NCBI GenBank assembly: GCA_016185435.1
Contig: JACPNN010000006.1
Span: 1-53,097, forward strand
Length of the DNA: 53,097 nt
Source: Candidatus Aenigmatarchaeota archaeon
GTDB taxonomy: Archaea > Aenigmatarchaeota > Aenigmatarchaeia > QMZP01
Reading direction: 5' to 3'
Shown here piece after piece: positions 39,790 to 46,811 of this stretch. Every line of letters begins with the position of its first letter. The stretch's first letter is position 1. A program made the position numbers and the translations under genes. The notes below the pieces were generated by a model. That model was not told the origin of the DNA. It made no database searches and saw only the letters and a list, made by a program, of their open reading frames with translations.

Positions 39790-40908
39790 CTATCTCCAAA
39801 GAACAAATTTCATCCTTGCCAGGGTGCCATTGAGCAGCACATATCTCTCTGTGGGCACAATTTTTATGGCACTGGAATAGAATCTGCCGTACCCTCCTGT
39901 GTAATGCTCCATTACTTCGGAATCGGAAAGGGTCCTGTTATACAGCCTCACTTCGTCTATTGTCCCGTTGAAATATCCGCTATTGTTCCAGCTCGCCCTG
40001 CCAAGCATCAGGCTGCTTGCAGTGGGCGTATACCCGCCGGCAAATGCCTGTGCATCCAGCAAGGCACCATTCTTATATGTTCTGATAGCTGCGCCGTCAT
40101 AAGTTGCTGCAAGATGATACCACTTATCGATAGATAAATTCGAAAAGCCCGTGTACGCTTCTGCTGAAGGCTGCTGTGCGAAGCTTATGGAAGAGGCTCC
40201 TCCGCTGTTCAGCCTGATTATCCAGCCATTGTAGATTCCGCCGTATTTGGAGAGCGGATATGCTTCAGAGACAGGATATTTCCTGACTTTCATCCAGAGC
40301 TCTATGCTAAGATGGTCAGGGCTGAGGGTCGGGCTGTCATTCACACTGATATAATCGTCAGCGCCGTCAAATTCAATTCCATTGAATGCATATCCTTTCA
40401 CCCTTTGCGGCGGCGAGCAGGGGGCAGTGCAATTGAGAGCCCCATTGTTGCTGTTTGGAGAAATGTCATACGCTGTGTCGCCCCCGGATTCCTCAAAATT
40501 CCATCCGGCGGCGATCGTGGACAGGTTTGCCGGCAAATGGATCAGCGGAAGGCTTTCACTGTCAAGGAGGGTGAAGAAGAATTCGTTATTTCCAACAGCC
40601 AGTATAGACTTTGTTGTGTTGTAATTCAGCATCAGAAAATTGGAGATCTTGGCCTGTGAAAGGATGTTTTCCTGTTCCGCAAGGCCTATTGATTTCACAT
40701 TGGCTGATGTCCAGTTTTCCGGATTGCCTTTGAATCTGACAAGCAAGTCCGCTGTTTTTGTTGCCCTCAGTTCCATATCGTTCAGCTCTATCCTTTCATA
40801 AGCCTGCTGGCTGGCATTGGTAAGCACGAAGAGTATTATTATGATCGCCGAAAAAAACACAGTGACTGAAAAAATAAAGTCCAGAGAAAATACCTGCCCC
40901 TTTGCCAT
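39790..40908 (-). CDS. LamG-domain pseudopilin with class III signal peptide
   Basis: A 372-residue surface protein. It opens MAKGQVFSLDFIFSVTVFF, a class III signal (KG/Q site followed by a hydrophobic helix with an early Asp), so it should be processed like a pilin. Residues about 130-345 form a LamG/concanavalin-like jelly roll: GWNFEESGGDTAYDISPNSNNG, FDGADDYISV, SIELWMKV, WYHLAATYDG and the closing NGTIDEVRLYNRTLSDSEV. This suggests a pilus-tip or minor subunit that binds glycans. ATG 40908 is used because the longer frame would run through tRNA-Asn. Confidence 0.82.
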   Translation of the reverse strand: MAKGQVFSLDFIFSVTVFFSAIIIILFVLTNASQQAYERIELNDMELRATKTADLLVRFKGNPENWTSANVKSIGLAEQENILSQAKISNFLMLNYNTTKSILAVGNNEFFFTLLDSESLPLIHLPANLSTIAAGWNFEESGGDTAYDISPNSNNGALNCTAPCSPPQRVKGYAFNGIEFDGADDYISVNDSPTLSPDHLSIELWMKVRKYPVSEAYPLSKYGGIYNGWIIRLNSGGASSISFAQQPSAEAYTGFSNLSIDKWYHLAATYDGAAIRTYKNGALLDAQAFAGGYTPTASSLMLGRASWNNSGYFNGTIDEVRLYNRTLSDSEVMEHYTGGYGRFYSSAIKIVPTERYVLLNGTLARMKFVLWR

Positions 40909-40977
40909 AATTATAATTAAGCTGCTGGAAGATATGTTTGATGCTGCAGTTTGGCCTGATGGGATTGGGGGATTAAA

Positions 40978-41050
40978 CGCCCAGGGCAGGGCTCGAACCT
41001 GCGACCACATGGTTAACAGCCATGTGCTCTACCTGCTGAGCTACCTGGGC
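40978..41050 (-). tRNA. tRNA-Asn (GTT)
   Basis: The minus strand gives acceptor GCCCAGG/CCTGGGC, D stem GCTC/GAGC, anticodon stem CATGG/CCATG with loop CTGTTAA (anticodon GTT), T stem GCAGG/CCTGC with TTCGAGC loop and discriminator G. It is 73 bases, without intron or CCA. The AT-rich CATATTTATATCC at 41075-41087 is the likely promoter. Confidence 0.95.
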
Positions 41051-41175
41051 AGGGCTTATCTATTGATTGCGTTGCATATTTATATCCAATTAACCTGAAA
41101 GCATCTGATCAATAATCTTGTATACTCTGGAAATAAGAATAAGTCTCCTTGATCGGCTTAAATTATTATCCGCTC

Positions 41176-41739
41176 TTATTTGAGCTCCCATTTTTTGCCA
41201 TTAACCACTGCCTGAACTGATGTTATGTTCCCCTGGAAAGTTATGCCTGTTCCGTCTATGGCTGCTGTGCCGGCAAAGCCTTTCATGGCAAGATTGCCGC
41301 TATCGGCTTTTATTTGCCTCTCAATATCGAAAGCGGCATCGGAGACCTTCAGGTCAGAAATGTAGAGGTGTGTGATCTGAAGGGGTTTGGAAAGGGGAAT
41401 TGTAATTCTAAGCTGGTTCTGGGAGGATTGAAGCTCGATTGAGGATTTGGGGAAACTGATGTTTATCTGCCCGTTGAAATTTTCGGCCGAAAAGTCCTCG
41501 GATGATATATTGACTGCTGAAAGCGGTCGGAAGCCGAGGGACTGATGATAAATAGATATTGTTATTGGTGTCTGGCTGCTCTGCGGTTTTGTGAACAGGC
41601 CTGTGAGCGTATCGGAACCTATCCAGTTGCTGAAGCCTGAGGATATGTCCGAGAATATCTCTCCCAGGCCTCCGACAAATATCAGTGACAGAAGAGCAAA
41701 AGCTACAAAGCTAGCAGCCAGAATGCGCCAGTCAAGCAT
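41176..41739 (-). CDS. Membrane-anchored protein of unknown function
   Basis: A 187-residue protein with one N-terminal hydrophobic helix (about residues 5-26) and an exported beta-rich remainder (ITISIYHQSLGFRPL, GQINISFPKSSIELQ, TFQGNITSVQAVVNG). No known domain is recognised. It shares a 37-base divergent promoter region with the CBS protein gene; an AT-rich box near 41765 suits a leaderless start. Confidence 0.55.
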   Translation of the reverse strand: MLDWRILAASFVAFALLSLIFVGGLGEIFSDISSGFSNWIGSDTLTGLFTKPQSSQTPITISIYHQSLGFRPLSAVNISSEDFSAENFNGQINISFPKSSIELQSSQNQLRITIPLSKPLQITHLYISDLKVSDAAFDIERQIKADSGNLAMKGFAGTAAIDGTGITFQGNITSVQAVVNGKKWELK

Positions 41740-41776
41740 ACTTATTTATTATGTACCTGCAAATTAATAATGCAGT

Positions 41777-42304
41777 ATGGTCAAGATAAAGGAAATAATG
41801 AAGAAGCATGTTGTAACGGCCTCCACTAGCGTGACCCTTTCGGATGCTGCCAAGATAATGACAAACAACAGGATAGGCTCTGTTGTGCTTGTTGAAAAAA
41901 ACAAAGCTGTGGGAATAGTGACTACAGAGGATATAACCCATGCTGTCGCGAAAGGGCTGGACATAAAGAAAACAAAGATGTCAGGAAGGGGGGAGAAAAA
42001 ATTTTTGACTGCCGGCCCGGAGGATGATTTATTAAAAGTAACCAGGATGATGGTGAAGGCAGGTATCAAAAGGGTCCCGATAGTTTCAGGGGACAAGCTT
42101 GTCGGAATAGTGACTGACAAGGAATTGCTTCTGACATCTCCGGAGCTTATCAATGTACTTTCGGAAAAACTCAAGGCAAGGATAGGCAGGGTTGCAAATC
42201 CGTACGAGGAAATATCAGGAATCTGCGAGGAGTGCGAAGACTATTCAGACAGCCTTGTGAATGTTTCCGGCAGGTGGATGTGCGAGGGATGCAGGCTTGA
42301 TTGA
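41777..42304 (+). CDS. CBS-pair protein with C-terminal zinc ribbon
   Basis: A 175-residue protein. A CBS pair fills residues 1-128 (IMKKHVVTASTSVTLSDAAKIM, IGSVVLVEKNKAVGIVTTEDI, IKRVPIVSGDKLVGIVTDKEL), and the C-terminus carries a ribbon with CEEC (about 155) and CEGC (about 170). CBS pairs usually bind AMP/ATP or similar; the ribbon may bind nucleic acid or protein. This fusion is common in archaea, but its targets are unknown. Confidence 0.85.
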   Translation: MVKIKEIMKKHVVTASTSVTLSDAAKIMTNNRIGSVVLVEKNKAVGIVTTEDITHAVAKGLDIKKTKMSGRGEKKFLTAGPEDDLLKVTRMMVKAGIKRVPIVSGDKLVGIVTDKELLLTSPELINVLSEKLKARIGRVANPYEEISGICEECEDYSDSLVNVSGRWMCEGCRLD

Positions 42305-42317
42305 GGCGGCCATAATC

Positions 42318-43223
42318 CTAATACTCGTACTCGGCAACAACCTTTCCTTCCCTGTCCTTTATTGTTGCCTTATCTCCATCATTGTTCCATATGGGCCTTC
42401 TTCCGCCGTTCCAGTACAGCTCGTCTTTTGTGTTGTTTCCGTCCCCTGAATATATCTTCGCCCTGCCTGCAAGCGCGAAGCCGTCAGGGAAGGCGAAGGC
42501 GTGGCTTGAGGAATCGGACAGGGTATATCCTGTCATGTCTGAAGCAAAGCCCTCTATAAGAACCCATTCGCCGTTCCAGCTCTCCTTTTTCCTGTCGTCG
42601 CCGGGGGCATCAGCCTGTATCGAAATAATCCTGATTGAAGCCGGTTGCTCCTTTTGCTGGCATTGCTCCATGAGAAGCGGTTTTGCATTGCTGGTCCCGC
42701 AGCTGTTCGCATCAGAGCATTCCCTTTTCCTGTTACCGTCTTTGCACTCTCCCCACGGGCTGCATTGCCAGTTTTCTGTGCATGGTGGCTGTGATTTATC
42801 ATCTGCTGCTGTTGTGGCCTTTGGGCCGCTGTCAATGCATTCGGGCTTGCAGTCTGTGCATGCGCCTGAGTCAGGAAGGCAGAAGTTGCGGCAGCTGGAC
42901 CTTGTGCCGTCAGGGCATACAATAACCGATTTCGGGCAGTTTATGGCTGAGCACTTGCCAGAAGCGTTCGAGCTGCTCCTGACGGGTTCTGCAGGAGGCT
43001 GTAATCCAGGAGTGATTGCTGTTGCATTAAGCCCGCTTTTGTTTTCAGGCGCCGCTGATGGGCCTGTATTTGTTCGGTTGGCAGGCATGTTAACGGTATC
43101 CCTTGCATCCGGAGCAAGTGTTTCCTGTTTGATTATGGAGCCGGTGGGCTTGTAGAAAGATGCGGTGTAAAGGAAAACAGCCAATGAGATAGCCACCAGA
43201 GCAGCAGCCATCTTGGAATTCAT
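42318..43223 (-). CDS. Secreted protein with thrombospondin-like and lamin-tail domains
   Basis: A 301-residue exported protein. A signal/anchor helix (about 5-22) is followed by a Ser/Pro/Asn linker, a Cys-rich region (KCSAINCPKSVIVCPDG, CTDCKPEC), a thrombospondin type 1-like piece (ENWQCSPWGECKDG, CSDANSCG) and a C-terminal lamin-tail domain (about 195-301; EWVLIEGFASDMTGYTLSD, IYSGDGNNTKDELYW, DKATIKDREGKVV). Such domain strings are seen on archaeal cell surfaces; a role in adhesion is a guess. Confidence 0.75.
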   Translation of the reverse strand: MNSKMAAALVAISLAVFLYTASFYKPTGSIIKQETLAPDARDTVNMPANRTNTGPSAAPENKSGLNATAITPGLQPPAEPVRSSSNASGKCSAINCPKSVIVCPDGTRSSCRNFCLPDSGACTDCKPECIDSGPKATTAADDKSQPPCTENWQCSPWGECKDGNRKRECSDANSCGTSNAKPLLMEQCQQKEQPASIRIISIQADAPGDDRKKESWNGEWVLIEGFASDMTGYTLSDSSSHAFAFPDGFALAGRAKIYSGDGNNTKDELYWNGGRRPIWNNDGDKATIKDREGKVVAEYEY

Positions 43224-43280
43224 CTTGTATATAAAAAGAATGTGATTTTAATAGTTAATCGGGGATAGAAACATATCATA

Positions 43281-43386
43281 GGTGACGAAGCAGGCAATAG
43301 GTTATCGAAACAGGTTGCAACCTGTTTCAGTCTCAGCGGCCTGCTTCAATATCCGATTGGTGACGAAACAGCCGTCCATATGTTTC
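43281..43386 (+). repeat. Nested inverted repeats upstream of tRNA-Arg
   Basis: The arms GAAGCAGGC (43287-43295) and GCCTGCTTC (43339-43347) enclose a perfect 22-base palindrome, GAAACAGGTTG/CAACCTGTTTC (43307-43328). A third stem, GAAACA (43365-43370) with TGTTTC (43381-43386), follows. GGTGACGAA occurs at 43281 and again at 43359, each opening a hairpin. No reading frame explains this; it may be a small RNA or mobile-repeat relic. Confidence 0.6.
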
Positions 43387-43434
43387 ATGCCCAGATGCTC
43401 CCGTAGCTCAGTAGGATAGAGCGGCTGCCTCCTA

Positions 43435-43459
43435 TGGTTGCATATGGCAATTGCGGGAA
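43435..43459 (+). other. tRNA-Arg intron 1 (anticodon loop, 37/38)
   Basis: A 25-base intron at the canonical position. TTGC (43438-43441) pairs with GCAA (43447-43450) to form the intron hairpin. The bulge-helix-bulge is relaxed: three of four central pairs form (positions 43429-43431 with 43455-43457). Bulges T-A/T and A-A/A place the cuts as given. Confidence 0.75.
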
Positions 43460-43481
43460 AGCAGTAGGCCGTGGGTTCGAT

Positions 43482-43612
43482 TACAGGCTTTCTTTCCAAA
43501 AGAAAGCCCGTACGGCAAAGAAAGGGATTACAGATGCCGTATGTATTCAGAGGGGTGTAGACCCGTAGAGGGGATACATCCCCTCTGGGGAAAGAAAGGG
43601 GTGTGCTGAAAA
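43482..43612 (+). other. tRNA-Arg intron 2 (T loop, 59/60), 131 bases
   Basis: A long non-canonical intron. A four-pair central helix forms between TTCG (43476-43479) and TGAA (43607-43610), flanked by three-base bulges ATT and AAT, which sets the splice sites. Inside are three hairpins: GGCTTTCTTT/AAAGAAAGCC (43486-43508), TACGGC/GCCGTA and AGAGGGGAT/ATCCCCTCT. No homing endonuclease or other coding region fits. Confidence 0.75.
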
Positions 43613-43655
43613 TCCCACCGGGAGCGTTTTTAAGGAGGGAGGCAATAGTTTGTAT

Positions 43656-44408
43656 ATGTCCAGAATTATAGCGATGGCAAGCGGCAAGGGCGGGGTGGGA
43701 AAAACGACACTCTGCGCCAGCATTGCCGCTGCCCTTGCTCAGTTCGGGAAATCCGTCATTGTGATTGACACAAACCTGACGACTGCCAATCTGGGGCTTC
43801 ATCTGGGCATGCCCTTTTACCCTGTCACCCTTCAGGATGTGCTCAAGAAAAGGGCAAGATTGAAGGATGCAATATATTACCACAATGCCGGTTTTGGCAT
43901 CATACCTGCAAGCATATCTGTCGAGCATGTGATGGTGCCGAAACAGAACGACATAATTGATGCTGCATATAAGGCCGCCTCTCTTGCGGATATCGTTCTC
44001 CTTGACAGCGCTGCCGGGCTGGGAAGAGAGGCCTCAGCTGCTTTGCAGGCTGCAGATGAGGTGCTAATTGTCACGAACCCTGAAATGCCGGCCATTACAG
44101 ATGCGCTAAAGCTTTCGAAGATTGCCCAGCAGTATGAAGTGAGGAGATTGGGCTACATCCTGAACCGTGTCAGGATGGAGAAGCACGAAATAAGCCGCAG
44201 GGAAATCCAGGAATTGCTGGAGCTGCCGTTTTTCGGCATAGTGCAGGAAGACAGAAGGGTGAAAGAGGCTATTGCGGCGCGAATGCCTGTTGTGCTCCAT
44301 CGGCCAAGGGCAAAAGTGTCAAGGCAGATTAAGGCTGTTGCGGCAAGGCTCGCGAATATGCAGTACAAGGAGACCCTGTCTGACATGTTTTTTGGCTGGT
44401 TCAGGTAA
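43656..44408 (+). CDS. minD: MinD/ParA-family ATPase
   Basis: A 250-residue deviant Walker A ATPase: SGKGGVGKTT near residue 9, VIDTNLTTANLG for the A' motif and LLDSAAGLG for Walker B. It keeps the GYILNRV and LPFFGIVQED segments of archaeal MinD proteins, which position cell division or surface machinery. The C-terminus ends in an amphipathic FFGWFR that may touch the membrane. ATG 43656 is preferred to TTG 43650. Confidence 0.9.
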   Translation: MSRIIAMASGKGGVGKTTLCASIAAALAQFGKSVIVIDTNLTTANLGLHLGMPFYPVTLQDVLKKRARLKDAIYYHNAGFGIIPASISVEHVMVPKQNDIIDAAYKAASLADIVLLDSAAGLGREASAALQAADEVLIVTNPEMPAITDALKLSKIAQQYEVRRLGYILNRVRMEKHEISRREIQELLELPFFGIVQEDRRVKEAIAARMPVVLHRPRAKVSRQIKAVAARLANMQYKETLSDMFFGWFR

Positions 44409-44477
44409 AATTTTTATACTTTAGCTGCATACTCTTAATTATCTTTTTGTCTGGCCTGGGGATGGAAAGTGATTGTT

Positions 44478-44579
44478 ATGGCAATGGTGTGTGTTGATTG
44501 CGGGGATGAGTATGAGGACTTCAGTCCACAGGTCACGTATTTCGTCTGTTTTGATTGTATTGCAGATGATGTTGAATAA
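44478..44579 (+). CDS. 33-residue zinc-ribbon microprotein
   Basis: A short frame, MAMVCVDCGDEYEDFSPQ continuing to a second knuckle, with CVDC at residues 5-8 and CFDC at 24-27 and a strongly acidic remainder. The paired CxxC motifs and uniform codon use support it as real despite its size. It lies 69 bases after minD with an AT-rich TTTTTATAC near 44412 upstream. Function unknown. The following 225 bases to glyS show no gene. Confidence 0.5.
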   Translation: MAMVCVDCGDEYEDFSPQVTYFVCFDCIADDVE

Positions 44580-44804
44580 TTAAAAACAAAGTGTAATATA
44601 TTATCCGTATGTGTTTAGCGCCTTTAACAGGCTCGCTTTCTATTGGTTTTTATGAATTTTGTCGGTACAGGATCAAACAACTGAAAAATCATTTTTGCAG
44701 CCTGATGATATCGCTTTCTGATTTCATTGGATTTTAGGTTATGATTTTATGCTTTCGCAATAATGATCGCAGTCTATCGCTTTCCATGAGCTAAACATGT
44801 ATCA

Positions 44805-46313
44805 TTATCCTTGTTTGGTTTCTACGATGGTTCCAAGCTTTCCCATGTCTTCACCCTCAAGGAAATGCTTCATAGTCAGGCTTAGGTCCCTGATATTCAC
44901 CCTTATCTGCCTCATTGTGTCCCTGTCCCTCAGGGTCACTGTATTGCTCTTCAGGGTATCATGGTCAATGGTTATGCCCGCAGGCACTCCAATCTCATCA
45001 ATTCTCCTGTATCTCCTTCCTATGCTCCCTCCATCGTCGTAAAATGCCTTGAAGCCGGCGGCCTCCAGCAGGCTCTTTATTTCTGCTGCCTTTTCAGGGA
45101 GGCCGTCCTTGTTTACCAGAGGAAACACTCCGGCGTCCATGGGGCTCAGGAGGCGGGGAAACCTTATTACAGTCCTCTCCTTCTCTTCCTCATATCCAAG
45201 CTCCAGAAGCATATAGATATTCCTGTCCACTCCCATGCTTATCTCCAGGACATGCGGCAATATGCCCTTGCCGTCGATATTGACATGCATGCTGGTTTTG
45301 CTTGTTTTTTCATGGCCGGCGAGATCGTGATCGGTCCTGTAATGGAGGCCTGCTATTTCTTTCCATCCTGTGCTTTCAAGGAATATTTCAATGTCCCAGT
45401 GATATTTGTTGTAGAACGCCCTCTCTTCCTCGGCAAGCTCCCTGAAGCGGAACTTCTCCTTCGGCAGCCTGAGGATGTCAAGATAGAACTGCTGCACCCT
45501 GGCCATATGATAGACGTAGAATTTTGGGAGGAATGACAGGGCTTCCTTTGCCTGGATTTCCTCTGTTTTCTGATTTCCCCTGTTTTTCACGGGAAACAGC
45601 TTCAGTTTGTAATTTGCAATGGAATCGAACCTTTCATGCGAGCCGATCATTTCGGGATCAAAGAATATCTGCAGCTCGGCCTGGGTAAACTCTCTCATCC
45701 TTATCAGGCCCTGCCTGGGGCTTATCTCGTTCCTGAATGCCCTGCCTACTATCGCCAGGCCCAATGGCAGCCTGCGCCTCATGACGTCGAAGCATGCCTT
45801 GAAGTTGACATATGCCCCCTGGGCTGTTTCAGGTATAAGGTAGGCCTTCTTTACATCGTTTCCGGTCCCGACATTGATGGGAAACATCATGTTGAGCGTG
45901 CCGACTTCAGAAAAGGCTCCTTTGCATTTGCTGCACTTTATCCCATGTTTTTTTATGATGGCCATCATCTCCCCTGCCTTCAGGCCTTCAAAGCTTTCTT
46001 TCAGGATGTCTTCAAGTATATGGTCGGCCCTTTCCGCATGGCCGCACTTGCTGCATCTTACTATCGGGTCGACAAAACTCTGCAGGTGGCCTGAGGCGGC
46101 AAAGACATTTTCAGGCATAATGAGGCTTGATTCTATCTCATGGAAGTTGTCATCCAGGCCAAGAAAATATCTCCTCCATAAGCTCTCAAAGCGCCTTTTG
46201 AGAAGAGAGCCAATCGGGCCGTAATCATAGAATCCTGAGATTCCCTGGTAAATGTCCGAGGACTTCCAGAAGAACCCCCTTCTCTTCGCCACCTCTATTA
46301 TGTCTGCTTTCAT
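44805..46313 (-). CDS. glyS: Glycyl-tRNA synthetase (class II)
   Basis: A 502-residue eukaryote/archaeal-type alpha2 enzyme. The N-terminal WKSSDIYQGISGFYDYGPIG is diagnostic; a zinc-binding insert (CSKC, then CSKC) follows; class II motif 2 is FRNEISPRQGLIRMREFTQ and motif 3 includes ISMGVDRNIYML. The anticodon-binding domain fills about 400-500. CTTATTTAAACC at 46332-46343 is 25 bases from the start codon on the minus strand, giving a leaderless mRNA. Confidence 0.97.
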   Translation of the reverse strand: MKADIIEVAKRRGFFWKSSDIYQGISGFYDYGPIGSLLKRRFESLWRRYFLGLDDNFHEIESSLIMPENVFAASGHLQSFVDPIVRCSKCGHAERADHILEDILKESFEGLKAGEMMAIIKKHGIKCSKCKGAFSEVGTLNMMFPINVGTGNDVKKAYLIPETAQGAYVNFKACFDVMRRRLPLGLAIVGRAFRNEISPRQGLIRMREFTQAELQIFFDPEMIGSHERFDSIANYKLKLFPVKNRGNQKTEEIQAKEALSFLPKFYVYHMARVQQFYLDILRLPKEKFRFRELAEEERAFYNKYHWDIEIFLESTGWKEIAGLHYRTDHDLAGHEKTSKTSMHVNIDGKGILPHVLEISMGVDRNIYMLLELGYEEEKERTVIRFPRLLSPMDAGVFPLVNKDGLPEKAAEIKSLLEAAGFKAFYDDGGSIGRRYRRIDEIGVPAGITIDHDTLKSNTVTLRDRDTMRQIRVNIRDLSLTMKHFLEGEDMGKLGTIVETKQG

Positions 46314-46406
46314 ATTTTATCTTGCAGGCTTCTTATTTAAACCAATCCCCGGCAATGCCGGCCTTTGGCAGGCAATTTATATCAGAAATGCCAAATATAT
46401 ATCAGT

Positions 46407-46811
46407 ATGATTGGCGAAGCCGATTTGGTTATTTCTGTGTGCATTGAGAAAAGCAAAAAATTCCTGCTTCTCAGGAGGGGCGCAGACCAGACAAGGCCTG
46501 GGATATGGGAATTTCCATCCGGCAGGACAAGGCAGGGCGAAAAGATAAAAAACACTGCTATAAGGCTTGCGAGGGAGCAGACGAACATCAAGCTTAAGGC
46601 TGCGGAGCAGGTCGGCATGGCGGAAAGCATTTCAGGGGCTGACCACATGGTTGTCCTGCATTTCTATTCAAAAACAAGGGGCGGAGCCATAAGGTTAAGC
46701 CAGCAGCATACAGATTACAGATGGGCGGACAGAAGGCAGATAAACGCTATGAGGCCTGGCAGGGACGCAAGCGAGGAATCCCTGGGTTTCTTTGATCTCA
46801 GGAAAAGGTAA
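46407..46811 (+). CDS. Nudix-fold protein with degenerate Nudix box
   Basis: A 134-residue protein with the Nudix layout (LVISVCIEKSKKFLLLRRG, then GIWEFPSGR). Against the box GX5EX7REUXEEXGU it keeps Gly39, Glu45, Arg53 and Glu57 but has Leu54 for the first Glu, Gln58 for the last and Asn60 for Gly. Loss of metal-binding acids suggests binding without hydrolysis or changed activity. ATG 46407 fits TATA-like CAATTTATATC at 46374-46384. It converges with the secretion ATPase with no gap. Confidence 0.7.
   Translation: MIGEADLVISVCIEKSKKFLLLRRGADQTRPGIWEFPSGRTRQGEKIKNTAIRLAREQTNIKLKAAEQVGMAESISGADHMVVLHFYSKTRGGAIRLSQQHTDYRWADRRQINAMRPGRDASEESLGFFDLRKR

Larger units (their letters stand above)
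43397..43626 (+). tRNA. tRNA-Arg (CCT) interrupted by two introns
   Basis: Acceptor GCTCCCG (43397-43403) pairs with CGGGAGC (43619-43625); D stem GCTC/GAGC; anticodon stem GCTGC (43424-43428) with GCAGT (43461-43465); anticodon CCT at 43431-43433; T stem GTGGG (43471-43475) with CCCAC (43614-43618); discriminator G. Removing 43435-43459 (position 37/38) and 43482-43612 (position 59/60) leaves a normal 74-base tRNA with T loop TTCGATT. Archaeal tRNA splicing endonuclease would remove both. CCA is not encoded. Confidence 0.88.

Noticed and set aside
39673-40137. 154-codon plus-strand frame starting MGREGFEPPTH
   Set aside because: It runs antisense through tRNA-Phe; this N-terminus is a known artefact of reading tRNA genes, and the frame overlaps the LamG pseudopilin.
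42382-43155. 257-codon plus-strand frame
   Set aside because: It is antisense to the lamin-tail protein, which has clear domains; the frame reads as low-complexity Ser/Leu/Cys sequence.
43302-43928. 208-codon minus-strand frame
   Set aside because: Crosses the repeats, the whole tRNA-Arg with introns and the start of minD; no domain.
44690-44730. Possible box C/D small RNA (TGATGA then CTGA)
   Set aside because: Only one C/D-like pair with 8-9 bases between is present; no convincing C' and final D box follow at the usual spacing.
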